The notes under the pieces are model-generated. The model was not told the DNA's origin. It did no database searches and worked only from the letters and a program-made list of their open reading frames with translations. Positions 16,466 to 25,407 of a DNA stretch of 64,000 nucleotides are shown one piece after another. Each line of letters opens with the position of its first letter. The first letter of the stretch is position 1. The stretch is from Streptomyces caelestis (GTDB lineage Bacteria > Actinomycetota > Actinomycetes > Streptomycetales > Streptomycetaceae). The DNA lies in assembly GCF_014205255.1 (NCBI RefSeq), contig NZ_JACHNE010000001.1, positions 186,001 through 250,000 on the forward strand. Reading direction: 5' to 3'. The translations under genes were made by a program, and so were the position numbers.

Positions 16466-17581
16466 TCAGAGGTCGAAGTCCAGCCCCACCTCCTCGGACT
16501 CCGGACGGGCACGGCAGGCGAGGGTGTATCCCGCCGCGAGTTCTGGGGGCCCCAGCACGTACTGGCGGCCGGTCGTGACGGTTCCGTGGGTCACCCTGGC
16601 GCGACAGCTTCCGCACAGACCCTCGCGGCAGGAATACGGAGTGTCCGGCCTGACCCTCAGCAGTGCGTCCAGCACCGTCCGGTCCTGCTCCGCCATGACG
16701 GCCACGGTCGTCCGTCCGCCGAGAGAGGCGGTGATCTGCACGGTGCCGCCGGGAAGTTCGGCCGCCGGTGGTGGCGGGTCCTGGGAGGCGAGGGTGAAGA
16801 GTTCGAAGCGTATCCGTGCCGGGTCGGCACCCCACCGGGTCAGGGCCTCGCGCACCGACGTGACCATCCCCCAGGGTCCGCAGAGGTAGAAGTACGCGTG
16901 GCCGTCCGGTTCGGCGCCGACCGCCCGGAGGAGTCCCGGCAGCCTCGTGGTGTCGATGTGGCCGGAGAGCATCTCGGCCTCGCGCGTCTCCCGGGTCAGC
17001 ACGTACAGGGGGAGGAACCGGTCGACGTAGGCGTCCTTGAGGTCGGCCAGTTCGTCGGCGAGCAGCACCGACCGGGCCGTACGGTTGGCATAGATCAGCG
17101 ACACCCGGCACTGCGGGTCGTCCCGCAGTGCCGCCGTGGCCATGCTCAGCAGCGGGGTGATGCCGCTGCCCGCGGCCACCATCACATGGTGCGCCGCGGG
17201 CTGCGCCACGAGTCCGAAACCGCCGGTCGCGGGCGCGACGTCCAGCACGTCACCGGCGGTCAGCACGGTCGTGGCGTAGTCCGCGAAGCCGCCTGGGCCG
17301 AGCCGTTTGACCACCAGGCGCAGCGCGCGCGGCTCGGAGGGTGGCGGGCAGATCGAGTAACTGCGGCGGATCTCGCTGCCGTTCAGGGCGTGCCGGACGG
17401 TCACGTGCTGACCGGGCCGGTGGGCGAAGGTGCCGGCCAGCCGGTCCGGGAGGTCGAGAGTGAGGGCCACCGCGTCGTCGGTGAGCGGCCGCACCTGCGC
17501 CACACGCAGCCGGTGCCATCCGGTCGCCCGCCCGGTGGGCGCCGCCGTGTCCTGCTCGGTCGTCGTCATGGGCGCCGTCAC
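16466..17581 (-). CDS. antL: PaaE-like ferredoxin/FAD reductase of the multicomponent oxygenase
   Basis: The electron-transfer subunit, about 371 residues. An N-terminal FAD domain (RRSYSICPPP), an NAD(P) domain (VAAGSGITPLLSM) and a C-terminal plant-type 2Fe-2S ferredoxin domain (CREGLCGSC ... LACRARPE, four Cys) are in the PaaE order. I place the start at GTG 17581, which overlaps the previous stop as GTGA. An ATG at 17569 is possible, but its only AAGG is too far upstream. It should pass electrons from NAD(P)H to the di-iron PaaA-like subunit. In antimycin the equivalent AntHIJKL complex converts carrier-bound anthranilate to 3-aminosalicylate. Confidence 0.92.
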   Translation of the reverse strand: MTAPMTTTEQDTAAPTGRATGWHRLRVAQVRPLTDDAVALTLDLPDRLAGTFAHRPGQHVTVRHALNGSEIRRSYSICPPPSEPRALRLVVKRLGPGGFADYATTVLTAGDVLDVAPATGGFGLVAQPAAHHVMVAAGSGITPLLSMATAALRDDPQCRVSLIYANRTARSVLLADELADLKDAYVDRFLPLYVLTRETREAEMLSGHIDTTRLPGLLRAVGAEPDGHAYFYLCGPWGMVTSVREALTRWGADPARIRFELFTLASQDPPPPAAELPGGTVQITASLGGRTTVAVMAEQDRTVLDALLRVRPDTPYSCREGLCGSCRARVTHGTVTTGRQYVLGPPELAAGYTLACRARPESEEVGLDFDL

Positions 17582-18075
17582 ACCGCCTTCATGTGGGGGA
17601 AGGACTCCTGGCAGGCGGTGCACACCAGGACCGTCTGACATCCGGTCGGCCCGAAGGGGCCGAGCGGCCGGGTCGCCACGGAACCGCAGTGCGGGCAGGG
17701 CCGGCCGAGACCGAGCCGGACCGGCAGCGGTGCTCCGACGGGGCCGGGGGGCACGATGCCGTGTTCGGCGAGCTTGCGGCGGCCCTCCTCGCTGATCCAC
17801 TCGGTGGTCCACGCGGGCGAGAGTGCCCACGTCACCCGCCCGTCGGGATGGCCGCACTCCGCCAGTACGGTCCGCAGGTCCGCCTCGATCACGGGGAGCG
17901 CCGGACAGCCGAGGTAGGTCGGTGTGACGACGACCTCCACGACACCGTCCGCGTCCTGACGCACCGAACGGAGCACTCCCAGGTCGGCGAGGGTGATCAC
18001 CGGCAGTTCCGGATCCGGTACGGCCCCCACCCGGGCCCGGATCCGGTCGAGGTCCGAGCGGAGAGCCGCGCTCAC
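17578..18075 (-). CDS. antK: PaaD-like (Fe-S assembly, DUF59) oxygenase subunit
   Basis: A 165-residue protein. The N-terminal DUF59/MIP18-type domain has VPDPELPVITLADLGVL and TPTYLGCPAL, and the C-terminus has zinc-ribbon type Cys pairs (CPHCGS ... CTACQES). This is the layout of PaaD, thought to help maturation of the iron centres of the Paa oxygenase. The start is GTG at 18075, overlapping the preceding stop (GTGA); the stop also overlaps the reductase start. Both couplings suggest tight co-translation of the complex. Confidence 0.9.
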   Translation of the reverse strand: MSAALRSDLDRIRARVGAVPDPELPVITLADLGVLRSVRQDADGVVEVVVTPTYLGCPALPVIEADLRTVLAECGHPDGRVTWALSPAWTTEWISEEGRRKLAEHGIVPPGPVGAPLPVRLGLGRPCPHCGSVATRPLGPFGPTGCQTVLVCTACQESFPHMKAV

Positions 18076-18860
18076 CAGACACCTCCGGGGTACTGCCGGA
18101 ACACCGACTGGAACTCGGCCAGCAGCGGGGCGAACGCCTCGGTGTGGAGTCCCGACCGCCCGCCGGTCGCCTGCCAGGACGGCGCCGGGACCATGAGCTC
18201 GGCCTCCGTCAGGACCCCGGCCACCTCCCGGCCCCAGGCGGCCTGGAGGCGGGCCGGGGCGACCGCCGTGCCGTCGGTGTCGAGCCGGGCCGTCAGGTCG
18301 TCGGCCTCGAACAGCTCGGCCGCATAGGGCCAGACGTGCTCCAGACCCGCCTGCATCCGCCGACGGCTCTCCTCGGTGCCCAGGCCCAGCCGTACGGTCC
18401 ACTGCGAGGCGTGCAGGCGGTGGTACTCCGCGTCCTTGGCCGCGCGAGCGGCGAAGGACGCCAGCCCCTCATCGGCCGATGCCGCCAGTTCCGCGTACAG
18501 CAGACTCGTGTAGTGCGTGTACGCCAGCTGCCGGGCGATGGTGACGGCGAAGTCGCCACCCGGGAGCTCCGGCAGCAGCGCGTTGCGGAACTGTCGCTCG
18601 GTCCTGCGGTAGGCGAGGTCGTCGTCGCTGCGGTTCGTCCCGTCCGAACGACCGCTGAGGCTCAGCAGGGTCCGGGCGTGGCCGAGCAGGTCCAGGGCGA
18701 TGTTCGACAGGGCGAGATCCTCTTCGATGGTGGGGGCGTTGGTCACCCATGCGCACAGTCGCTGACAGAGGATCAGCGCGTCGTCACCGAGCCTGAGGGC
18801 GTACTCGGCGATGTCGCGGTTCCGCGTCCCGGCGACGGCACCTCGGAGTTCACTCGTCAT
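18072..18860 (-). CDS. antJ: PaaC-like structural subunit of the oxygenase
   Basis: A 262-residue ferritin-like helical protein. It shows the PaaC signatures RLGDDALILCQRLCAWV near the N-terminus and DLLGHARTLLSL, and ends FRQYPGGVW. In Paa-type monooxygenases PaaC pairs with PaaA as a structural, non-catalytic subunit. ATG at 18860 lies inside the 3' end of the PaaB-like gene (11-base overlap), and its stop overlaps the PaaD-like start. Confidence 0.91.
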   Translation of the reverse strand: MTSELRGAVAGTRNRDIAEYALRLGDDALILCQRLCAWVTNAPTIEEDLALSNIALDLLGHARTLLSLSGRSDGTNRSDDDLAYRRTERQFRNALLPELPGGDFAVTIARQLAYTHYTSLLYAELAASADEGLASFAARAAKDAEYHRLHASQWTVRLGLGTEESRRRMQAGLEHVWPYAAELFEADDLTARLDTDGTAVAPARLQAAWGREVAGVLTEAELMVPAPSWQATGGRSGLHTEAFAPLLAEFQSVFRQYPGGVW

Positions 18861-19158
18861 GGTCGTCTGCCTCGTTGAGCGGCACGTACATCTGCGGATA
18901 CCGGTAGGGCTTGTCGGCTCCGTTGCTGAAGAAGGGGTCCTTCTCGCCGGGAGACGAGGCACGCACCGCGTCGGAACGCACCACCCAGATCGACACCGGG
19001 TCCCCCCGGCGGGTGTAGAGGTCTCTGGCATGGGCGATGGCCATGTCGGCGTCCGCGCCGTGGACCGACCCGGCATGCTGGTGGGAGAGGCCACGACGCG
19101 GCCTGATGAACACCTCCCAGGGCGCCTGTGCCCCGGCGGCTTCGTGTTCGTGGCTCAC
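18850..19158 (-). CDS. antI: PaaB-like small oxygenase subunit
   Basis: A 102-residue protein with [19 protein letters not shown] followed by [17 protein letters not shown], the PaaB pattern. GTG start at 19158 overlaps the PaaA-like stop (GTGA) and the 3' end overlaps the PaaC-like start. The subunit stabilises the oxygenase assembly in the phenylacetyl-CoA system and presumably does the same here. Confidence 0.92.
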   Translation of the reverse strand: MSHEHEAAGAQAPWEVFIRPRRGLSHQHAGSVHGADADMAIAHARDLYTRRGDPVSIWVVRSDAVRASSPGEKDPFFSNGADKPYRYPQMYVPLNEADDHDE

Positions 19159-20171
19159 TGCTCCCGCCCCTCCGTCGTCCGGCGTGCCGCGTAGGCGTCG
19201 GCCGCCGCGCGCACCCAGGCCCCGTTCTCGTGGGCCGCCACGCGGTGCGCCAGCCTCTGCCGACCGCACTGCGCGCCTGCGGCCAGGGCTGTGCGGTACA
19301 CCTGCCAGTCCACCGGAGTGAAGTCGTAGTGCCCGCGCTCCTCGTTCCAGCGGATCGCCGGGTCGGGCAGGGTCACCCCGAGCCGCTCCGCCTGCGGGAC
19401 GACGGTGTCCACGAAGCGCTGGCGCAGTTCGTCGTTGGTGTGGCGTTTGATCCCCCAGGACATCGAACGGCGGCTGACCGCGGCGCCCAGGGCCGCGGCC
19501 CGCGCGTCCCCGCCGCCGTCGACCGTGTCCGGCGGTCCGAACATCAGGGCCACCGCGGGCAGCCACCACCGGCCGACGGCGTCCTGCGCCATCTCCTGCT
19601 GCTCCCGCGTGCCCCGGCACAGCGCCCAGAGCAGGTCGTATCCCTGACGGACATGGAAGGTCTCCTCCTGACACACCCGCTGCATGGCCCGCGCGTACGG
19701 GCCGTAGGAAGTGCGGCACAGCGGGGCCTGGTTGATCACCGCCGCGCCGTCCGTCAGCCAGGCGATCGCCCCGGTGTCGGCCCAGGTCAGGGCGGGGTGG
19801 TTGAACGTGTCCGAGGACCGCTGGTGTCCGCTGTGCAACGCGTGGAGAAGTTCGGCCCGGGTGACGCCGAGGGTCTCCGCCGCCGCGTACAGGTACAGGC
19901 CGTGTCCGGCCTCGTCCTGCACCTTGGCGAGGAGGGCGGCCTTGCGTCGCAGGGAGGGGGCCCGGGTCAGCCAGGACGCCTCCGGCTGCATCCCGATGAT
20001 CTCCGAGTGCGCGTGCTGGGCGATCTGACGGAGCACCATCCGCCGGTAGCCGTCGGGCAGCCAGTCCCGGGGTTCTATCCGCTCGTCGGCCGCGACGAGT
20101 GCCTCGAAGCACTCGCCGAGATGCTTGTCGTCGCCCGCGGCGACGGCCGTTGAACCTGCCTCGGTGGTCAC
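19155..20171 (-). CDS. antH: PaaA-like catalytic di-iron oxygenase subunit
   Basis: A 338-residue ferritin-like oxygenase. Iron-ligand motifs are visible as [11 protein letters not shown] and [11 protein letters not shown] (two ExxH sets) with further conserved helices ([12 protein letters not shown]). GTG at 20171 has GGAGG 6 bases upstream; an ATG farther upstream has no site. It heads an eight-gene minus-strand operon (PaaA to PaaE, dioxygenase, hydrolase, kynureninase). True phenylacetate loci also carry ligase and ring-opening genes, which are absent, while tryptophan-to-anthranilate genes are present. The substrate is therefore probably anthraniloyl bound to the carrier protein at 20390, as with antimycin AntHIJKL. 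Confidence 0.93.
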   Translation of the reverse strand: MTTEAGSTAVAAGDDKHLGECFEALVAADERIEPRDWLPDGYRRMVLRQIAQHAHSEIIGMQPEASWLTRAPSLRRKAALLAKVQDEAGHGLYLYAAAETLGVTRAELLHALHSGHQRSSDTFNHPALTWADTGAIAWLTDGAAVINQAPLCRTSYGPYARAMQRVCQEETFHVRQGYDLLWALCRGTREQQEMAQDAVGRWWLPAVALMFGPPDTVDGGGDARAAALGAAVSRRSMSWGIKRHTNDELRQRFVDTVVPQAERLGVTLPDPAIRWNEERGHYDFTPVDWQVYRTALAAGAQCGRQRLAHRVAAHENGAWVRAAADAYAARRTTEGREQ

Positions 20172-20389
20172 CTGGAACCTCCGCTCCCCTCTCCCCCTGT
20201 GTCCGGACCGTGTGGGCAACTGCCGTGCGGGGGCTTCATACAGGAGGAGGAGCGGCACGGCTGGTTCAATCCCTCACCACCTGCCGCGATGGCGTGAGCA
20301 ACACCACAGTGGTGGCAGGGATTGCCGGCGCCCTCCCGTTCCTCTTTCCGATCCGAGAGACCGCTTGGCGCTTTGAAAGGTGGACGGGC
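20172..20389. promoter_or_regulatory. Divergent promoter region between oxygenase operon and carrier-protein operon
   Basis: 218 bases between two divergently transcribed units that must be made together. It contains GGAGG for the minus gene, GAAAGGTGG for the carrier gene, and a repeat-like CCACAGTGGTGG. In antimycin clusters the matching promoters are recognised by sigma-AntA. I could not define -35/-10 boxes from one copy. Confidence 0.6.
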
Positions 20390-20641
20390 ATGAGCACCGT
20401 ACGTGAGCTACTCACCGAACTGACCGGGACGTCGGAGTACGCCGAGAAACTGAGCGACGGCACCGATCTGGCCGCCAGCGGTATCGACTCGGGGGACCTC
20501 GTGCGTCTGGTCCTGCTCATCGAACAGCGCATGGGGGTGGAGATCACCGCCCAGGACATGGAGAACCTGTCCACGATCGCGGACTACGAGCGGTTCCTCG
20601 CCGATCGTGCCAACGCCGCCCCGCAGCCGGACGGTGCGTGA
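20390..20641 (+). CDS. antG: Discrete aryl/acyl carrier protein
   Basis: An 83-residue carrier protein. The phosphopantetheine attachment Ser34 lies in ASGIDSGDLVRLVL, a D-S motif with Gly in place of the usual Leu. ATG at 20390 follows AAAGGTGG. The stop codon overlaps the ligase ATG (TGATG), which ties the two together. It should hold the anthraniloyl group during ring oxidation and then hand the starter to the NRPS C domain at the left edge. Confidence 0.93.
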   Translation: MSTVRELLTELTGTSEYAEKLSDGTDLAASGIDSGDLVRLVLLIEQRMGVEITAQDMENLSTIADYERFLADRANAAPQPDGA

Positions 20642-22149
20642 TGTGGCTGAGCCAGTTGCTGCAGCGCAACCGCCAGTGCTTCCCGGACCGGACGGCACTG
20701 GTGGACGCACGCCGCTCGGTCACCTGGGCCGAGTTCCACGACCGGGTGGCCCGGCTCGCCCACGCGCTCTCCGAGCGCGGCATCCGAGGAGGCGACCGTG
20801 TGGCCGTCCTCTCGGTGGACCGCATCGAGGTGCTGGAGACGTACTTCGCGCTGGCCCGTCTCGGGGCGCTGTTCGTTCCGCTCAACCACAGCCTCACCCC
20901 CGCCGAGGTGACCGGGATCACGGAGCGCTGCGACCCGGTGGCGGTGATCGGTGAGTCGGCCCTGCTGGAGCGGCATCCGGACCTGCCGGTGCGGATCCGC
21001 GTGCCGGTGGACGGCGCGGAGTTCGCCGCGCTCTGCGAGACGGGCGGGCCGGACCTCCCCGACGCGCCCGTGGCAGATGCCGGCGGGAGCGCGGGCTTTC
21101 CCGACGTGCCGGACGACGCGCCGGCGGCGATCCTGCACACCTCGGCGACCACCGGCCGGGCCAAGGGCGTCGCCGTCGACCACGCCTCCTTCCGGGCCAT
21201 CGCGCTCGGCTGGCTCGCCCAGGTCCGGCCCACGGACGACATCGTGCTGGTCAACTGCTGCCCGCTGTACCACGGCAGCATGGTGGTCTCCCTCACCTAT
21301 ATGGCCGCGGGTGCCACCGTGGTGCTGATGCCGGGCTTCCAGCCGCAGCGGGCGCTGGCCGCGATCGAGGACAACCGGGCCACGCACGTCTGGCTGGTAC
21401 CTCAGATGCTCCGTTTCCTGATGCAGTCGAAGGCGCTGCACAGCACGGACCTGTCCAGTCTGCGCGAGGTGCTCTACGGTGCCGCACCGATGCCGCCGGA
21501 GCTCTACGCCGAGGCCGCACAACGGCTCGGCTGCGGTTTCCGGCAGGTCTACGGGATGACCGAGGTGGGCGGTCCTTTCGTCACGCTCGGCCCTGACGAG
21601 CACCCCGCGCCGGGCACCACCGACGTGATCCCGGCCGGCCGGGTGATCCCGGGTATGTCGGTGAAGGCCCTCGACCCGAAGGACCAGGATGTCGCACCCG
21701 GCGTCATCGGGGAGATCTGCGCGCGCGGCCCCGGAGTGATGCGCGGCTACTGGAACGACGAGAACGCCACGGCCGACATCACGACGGACGGCTGGACCCG
21801 CACCGGCGATCTCGGCTTCATCGACCCCGACGGCCGGGTGCACCTGATCGACCGGAGCAAGGACCTGATCATCCGGGCGGGGCAGAACGTCTACCCGAGG
21901 GAGATAGAACAGGCACTTCGTTCCCACGCCGCGGTGCACGACGCCGCCGTGGTCGGGGTGGCGGACGCGGACTACGGCGAGGTGCCGCTGGCCTTCGTGG
22001 TGGCCGAGGACGGGACCACCGCCGACGAGGTGCAGGCCCACCTGGCCGGCCTCCTCGCCGCGTACAAGCGGCCCCGGCAGATCCGGTTCATCGACGAGGT
22101 GCCCAGGAACCCCGCAGGCAAGATCCTCAAGAAGTCACTGCCCGTCTGA
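20641..22149 (+). CDS. antF: Aryl-AMP/CoA ligase (anthranilate-activating, AntF-like)
   Basis: A 502-residue member of the ANL adenylating family. Core motifs are HTSATTGRAKG (residues 166-176), YGMTEVGG, the TGDLGF loop and NPAGKILKKSL with the catalytic Lys near the C-terminus. Translation is coupled to the carrier protein (TGATG). The pair most likely activates anthranilate from kynureninase and loads it onto the carrier. The binding pocket cannot be read securely, so salicylate or another aryl acid remains possible. It is the last recognisable gene of the cluster on this side. Confidence 0.92.
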   Translation: MWLSQLLQRNRQCFPDRTALVDARRSVTWAEFHDRVARLAHALSERGIRGGDRVAVLSVDRIEVLETYFALARLGALFVPLNHSLTPAEVTGITERCDPVAVIGESALLERHPDLPVRIRVPVDGAEFAALCETGGPDLPDAPVADAGGSAGFPDVPDDAPAAILHTSATTGRAKGVAVDHASFRAIALGWLAQVRPTDDIVLVNCCPLYHGSMVVSLTYMAAGATVVLMPGFQPQRALAAIEDNRATHVWLVPQMLRFLMQSKALHSTDLSSLREVLYGAAPMPPELYAEAAQRLGCGFRQVYGMTEVGGPFVTLGPDEHPAPGTTDVIPAGRVIPGMSVKALDPKDQDVAPGVIGEICARGPGVMRGYWNDENATADITTDGWTRTGDLGFIDPDGRVHLIDRSKDLIIRAGQNVYPREIEQALRSHAAVHDAAVVGVADADYGEVPLAFVVAEDGTTADEVQAHLAGLLAAYKRPRQIRFIDEVPRNPAGKILKKSLPV

Positions 22150-22382
22150 CCCGCACACGCGGCTTGATCCGGCGCACCTTCGCATCGAGCCTGCAGCCCA
22201 TGCCGTGCGACAGTCAGCAACGAATGCGCGCAGTCGGCCGGAATCGGAACGCGACATCTTGGTACCTCGGGTGCCTCTTTCCGGAGCGGCCGTGCCCGGC
22301 TGGCAGCGCGTCGTCTTACGGACTGGTGACGTGCTGGGGGCGGTCCTACGGGACGGCGGATACGCCGCCCTACGGTGGGCGC

Positions 22383-23381
22383 ATGCGTGTACTGGTCACC
22401 GGCGGTGCCGGGTTCATCGGGTCCCATGTCGTCGAGGCGCTTCAGGCGCGCGGGCACGAGCCCGTCGTGTTCGACGTGCGCGGGGACCGGGGTGCTGACG
22501 TGCGGGACCGGGAGCCTGTCTCCCGTGCCCTGTCCGGTGTGGACGCCGTGTGCCATCAGGCGGCGATGGTCGGGCTCGGCACCGGGTTCGCCGACGCAGC
22601 GGAGTACGTCTCGCGCAACGATCTCGGCACCGCCGTACTGCTCACGGCCATGGCGGAGGCGGGGGTTCGGCGGCTCGTGCTGGCCGGATCGATGGTGGTC
22701 TACGGGGAGGGGCGGTACACCTGCGCACGGCACGGAGTGGTGCGGCCGGGGCCCCGGTCTGTCAGTGACCTGGCGGCCGGCTGTTTCGAACCGCGGTGTC
22801 CGGTGTGCGGGGAGGAGTTGTCGCCGGGGCTCGTCGCCGAGGACGCGCCGGTGGATCCCCGCAACGTGTACGCCACCACCAAGCTCGCCCAGGAGCATCT
22901 GGCCGCCGCGTGGGCGCGGTCGACGGGCGGCTCGGCGGCGTCATTGCGCTACCACAACGTGTACGGGGCCCGGATGCCCCGCGACACCCCGTACGCCGGG
23001 GTCGCCTCCTTCTTCCGCTCGGCGCTCGCCCGCGGAGAGGCGCCTCGGGTGTTCGAGGACGGCCGGCAGCGGCGGGACTTCGTGCACGTACGGGACGTGG
23101 CCGCGGCCAACGTGACGGCCCTGGAGGCCGGTTCGACCGGGGGTGTGCTGACCGTGTACAACACCGGCAGCGGCGAGCCGCACACCGTGGAGGAGATGGC
23201 GCGGACGCTGGCCACGGCGTACGGAGGACCCGAGCCGATCGTGACAGGCGAGTACCGGCTGGGGGACGTACGGCACATCATCGCGGACTCGTCCCGGCTG
23301 CGGTCGGAGCTCGGCTGGAAGCCGGAGGTCGGGTTCGCGGAGGGCATGCGGGAGTTCGCCCGGGTGGGCATGCGCTCGTAG
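22383..23381 (+). CDS. NAD-dependent epimerase/dehydratase with Cys-rich insert
   Basis: A 332-residue extended SDR enzyme. The N-terminus is MRVLVTGGAGFIGSH (TGxxGxxG) and the catalytic Tyr/Lys lie in NVYATTKLAQEH. Near residue 140 there is an insertion with a CPVCGEE knuckle that ordinary sugar epimerases lack. Products of the class are modified nucleotide sugars. It is followed by a converging two-component operon, and I think the metabolite cluster has ended before this gene. Exact substrate unknown. Confidence 0.9.
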   Translation: MRVLVTGGAGFIGSHVVEALQARGHEPVVFDVRGDRGADVRDREPVSRALSGVDAVCHQAAMVGLGTGFADAAEYVSRNDLGTAVLLTAMAEAGVRRLVLAGSMVVYGEGRYTCARHGVVRPGPRSVSDLAAGCFEPRCPVCGEELSPGLVAEDAPVDPRNVYATTKLAQEHLAAAWARSTGGSAASLRYHNVYGARMPRDTPYAGVASFFRSALARGEAPRVFEDGRQRRDFVHVRDVAAANVTALEAGSTGGVLTVYNTGSGEPHTVEEMARTLATAYGGPEPIVTGEYRLGDVRHIIADSSRLRSELGWKPEVGFAEGMREFARVGMRS

Positions 23382-23395
23382 CGCCCTGATGGACC

Positions 23396-23439
23396 GGTGG
23401 TGCTGCCCGTTTCAGGAAGCGGCCGCGGGCAGCACCACC
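23396..23439. terminator. 14-bp perfect stem between epimerase and histidine kinase
   Basis: GGTGGTGCTGCCCG (23396-23409) pairs perfectly with CGGGCAGCACCACC (23426-23439) around a 16-base loop. It follows the epimerase stop by 15 bases. The right arm is also coding, being the last codons of the converging kinase gene. Confidence 0.65.
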
Positions 23440-24524
23440 TCGAAGCGGCAGCCGCCGGGGATGTTGCGGACCGTGGCGCGGCCCTGGTGGGCCTCTACGA
23501 TGCCGCGGACGATGGCCAGGCCGAGCCCGGCGCCCGCCGGAGGCGTGCGGGCGTGGGTGCCGCGCCAACCGGTGTCGAACACGCGGGGCAGGTCCTCCTC
23601 GGGGATGCCGCCGCAGCCGTCCGTCACGGAGAGCACGACGCCGTCGGGCAGGCGTTCGGCGGCCACCATGACGGTGCCGTCCGTGGGGGTACGCCGGATC
23701 GCGTTGACCAGGAGATTGCCCAGCACGCGGCTCATCTCCTTGCCGTCCACCTCCACCGGCACCGGCTCGACGCGGTCCCCGACCAGTCGCACCCCGTGTT
23801 CGCGGGCCAGCGGATATACCCCGGCGAGAGCATCGCCGACCAGGTCGTAGACGGACATCCGGGAGGGCGACAGAGCCAGCGTGCCGGCATGGATGCGGGA
23901 GAGTTCGAAGAGGTCGCCGACCATGTCGTTGAGACGTTCGACCTCGGTGCGGATCTGGCGCAGGTATCGGCCGGGGTCGGTGGCGACGCCGTCCTCCAGC
24001 GCCTCGGCCATCGCGCGCAGGCCCGCGAGCGGGGTGCGCAGGTCGTGCGAGATCCAGGCGACGAGTTCACGACGGGAGGACTCAAGGGCGCGCTCGCGCT
24101 CCCGGGACTCCGCCAGCTTCGCGCTGGTGGCCTCCAGTTCCCGGCCGAGCGCGGCTAGTTCGGCGGTGACCGGACCGTGGGGCGCGGTGAAGTCGCCGCC
24201 GTCGCCGAAGGAGCGGGCGGCGAGGGTGAGTTCGCGGCTGCGGGCGACCACCCAGCGGCCCAGCAGCAGCGCGGTGGCCAGGGAGACGACGGCCGCCATC
24301 GCGACCACCGTCGTCACCACGGTCAGGTCGTGCGCGGACAGGAACATCGCCCACGCCACGGCCAGCGTGCCCATGAGCATCGCGGTCACGGCGACAGCGA
24401 CCACGACGGTGAGGGAGGTGGTCAGGGAGCGGCGGCGCAACAGCCACAGTGTTCCCGCGCCGAGGAGCCCGGCCGCTCCGGCGCCGAGGAGGGCGTACAG
24501 GGCGATGAGGAGGGTGTCGCGCAT
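23412..24524 (-). CDS. Sensor histidine kinase (HAMP-type, OmpR class)
   Basis: A 370-residue kinase. Two membrane segments (residues 5-27 and about 35-60) plus a third hydrophobic stretch precede a linker. Then come the phospho-accepting His in WISHDLRTPLAGL, the N box (LGNLLVNAIRRTP), the G1 box (VTDGCGGIPEED) and the G2 region (GAGLGLAIVRGIVEAH). The start is ATG 24524, or GTG 24530 overlapping the regulator stop (GTGA). It forms a typical operon with the regulator upstream. The short extracytoplasmic part gives no clue to the signal. Confidence 0.93.
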   Translation of the reverse strand: MRDTLLIALYALLGAGAAGLLGAGTLWLLRRRSLTTSLTVVVAVAVTAMLMGTLAVAWAMFLSAHDLTVVTTVVAMAAVVSLATALLLGRWVVARSRELTLAARSFGDGGDFTAPHGPVTAELAALGRELEATSAKLAESRERERALESSRRELVAWISHDLRTPLAGLRAMAEALEDGVATDPGRYLRQIRTEVERLNDMVGDLFELSRIHAGTLALSPSRMSVYDLVGDALAGVYPLAREHGVRLVGDRVEPVPVEVDGKEMSRVLGNLLVNAIRRTPTDGTVMVAAERLPDGVVLSVTDGCGGIPEEDLPRVFDTGWRGTHARTPPAGAGLGLAIVRGIVEAHQGRATVRNIPGGCRFEVVLPAAAS

Positions 24525-24526
24525 GA

Positions 24527-25282
24527 TCACGCCTCGTCCTGGCCCGAACTGCCGACCGGATCGAAGCGGTAACCGACGCCCCACACCGTCTGGATCAGAC
24601 GGGGCCGGGCGGGATCGTCCTCGACCTTGTTGCGCAGGCGTCGGACGTGGACCGTGACGGTCGACAGATCGCCGAAGTCCCAGCCCCACACCTCCCGCAT
24701 CAGGTCCTCGCGGCTGTACGCCCGGCCCGGATGGCTCAGGAAGAACGCCAGAAGGTCGAACTCCCGCAATGTGAGAGCGAGTTCGACGCCGTTCTTGGCG
24801 GCGCGGCGGGCCGCCGGGTCGACCGTGAGGCCGGCCGCGCCAAGGGACCGCGCGCCCGCGAGGGGCCTCGTGCGGCGCAGTACGGACTCCACTCGCAGCA
24901 CCAGCTCGCGGGGACTGAACGGCTTGGTGACGTAGTCGTCCGCGCCTACCTCCAGGCCCATGATGCGGTCGTCCTCGTCGCCTCGGGCGGTGAGCATGAT
25001 GACCGGCACCGGGCCGCGTCCGCGCATCCGGCGGCACACCTCCAGGCCGTCCATGCCGGGCAGCATCAGATCGAGTACGACCAGGTCGGGCCAGTGCGCG
25101 GCGGCACTGGCGAGGGCGGTCGGCCCGTCCCCGGCCCGGTCCACGAGGTACCCGGCGCGATCGAGGTAGCCCGAGACGACCTCCGCGACCGTGGGGTCGT
25201 CGTCGACAACGAGGACGCGGGCACCCCCGGTCCCTCGGCCGGCGGAGGCGTCAGCCGCCGACTCGTACGGTTGCTGTTCCAT
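24527..25282 (-). CDS. OmpR/PhoB-family response regulator
   Basis: A 251-residue regulator. The receiver domain has VLVVDDDPT, the phospho-acceptor Asp in LVVLDLMLPGMDG and Lys in DDYVTKPFSPRE. The C-terminal winged helix includes LREFDLLAFFLSHPG and TVTVHVRRLRNKVE. ATG 25282 is the start, at the gene's 5' end facing the divergent glycosyltransferase operon, which it may control. It is co-transcribed with the kinase. Confidence 0.94.
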   Translation of the reverse strand: MEQQPYESAADASAGRGTGGARVLVVDDDPTVAEVVSGYLDRAGYLVDRAGDGPTALASAAAHWPDLVVLDLMLPGMDGLEVCRRMRGRGPVPVIMLTARGDEDDRIMGLEVGADDYVTKPFSPRELVLRVESVLRRTRPLAGARSLGAAGLTVDPAARRAAKNGVELALTLREFDLLAFFLSHPGRAYSREDLMREVWGWDFGDLSTVTVHVRRLRNKVEDDPARPRLIQTVWGVGYRFDPVGSSGQDEA

Positions 25283-25407
25283 ACGGCCAGCCTCGCACGC
25301 GCGCTCTTCCTCGTCGCCCTCCAGCCGTCCGCGGGCGCTGACGTCCGTGTTTCGTAAGGAGCCGAAGTCCGGTATGCGTCGTTCGCGTTCGTAGGGTGAG
25401 AGCCGTG

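Noticed and set aside
16466..20171. Phenylacetic acid degradation operon
   Set aside because: PaaABCDE-like genes are present, but paaK, paaG, paaZ and the other ring-opening genes are missing. The operon continues into tryptophan and kynurenine genes, so a starter-unit oxygenase fits better.
20261..20275. T-loop-like GGTTCAATCC, possible tRNA
   Set aside because: The flanking bases do not form the T-stem, and no anticodon arm or acceptor stem is present.
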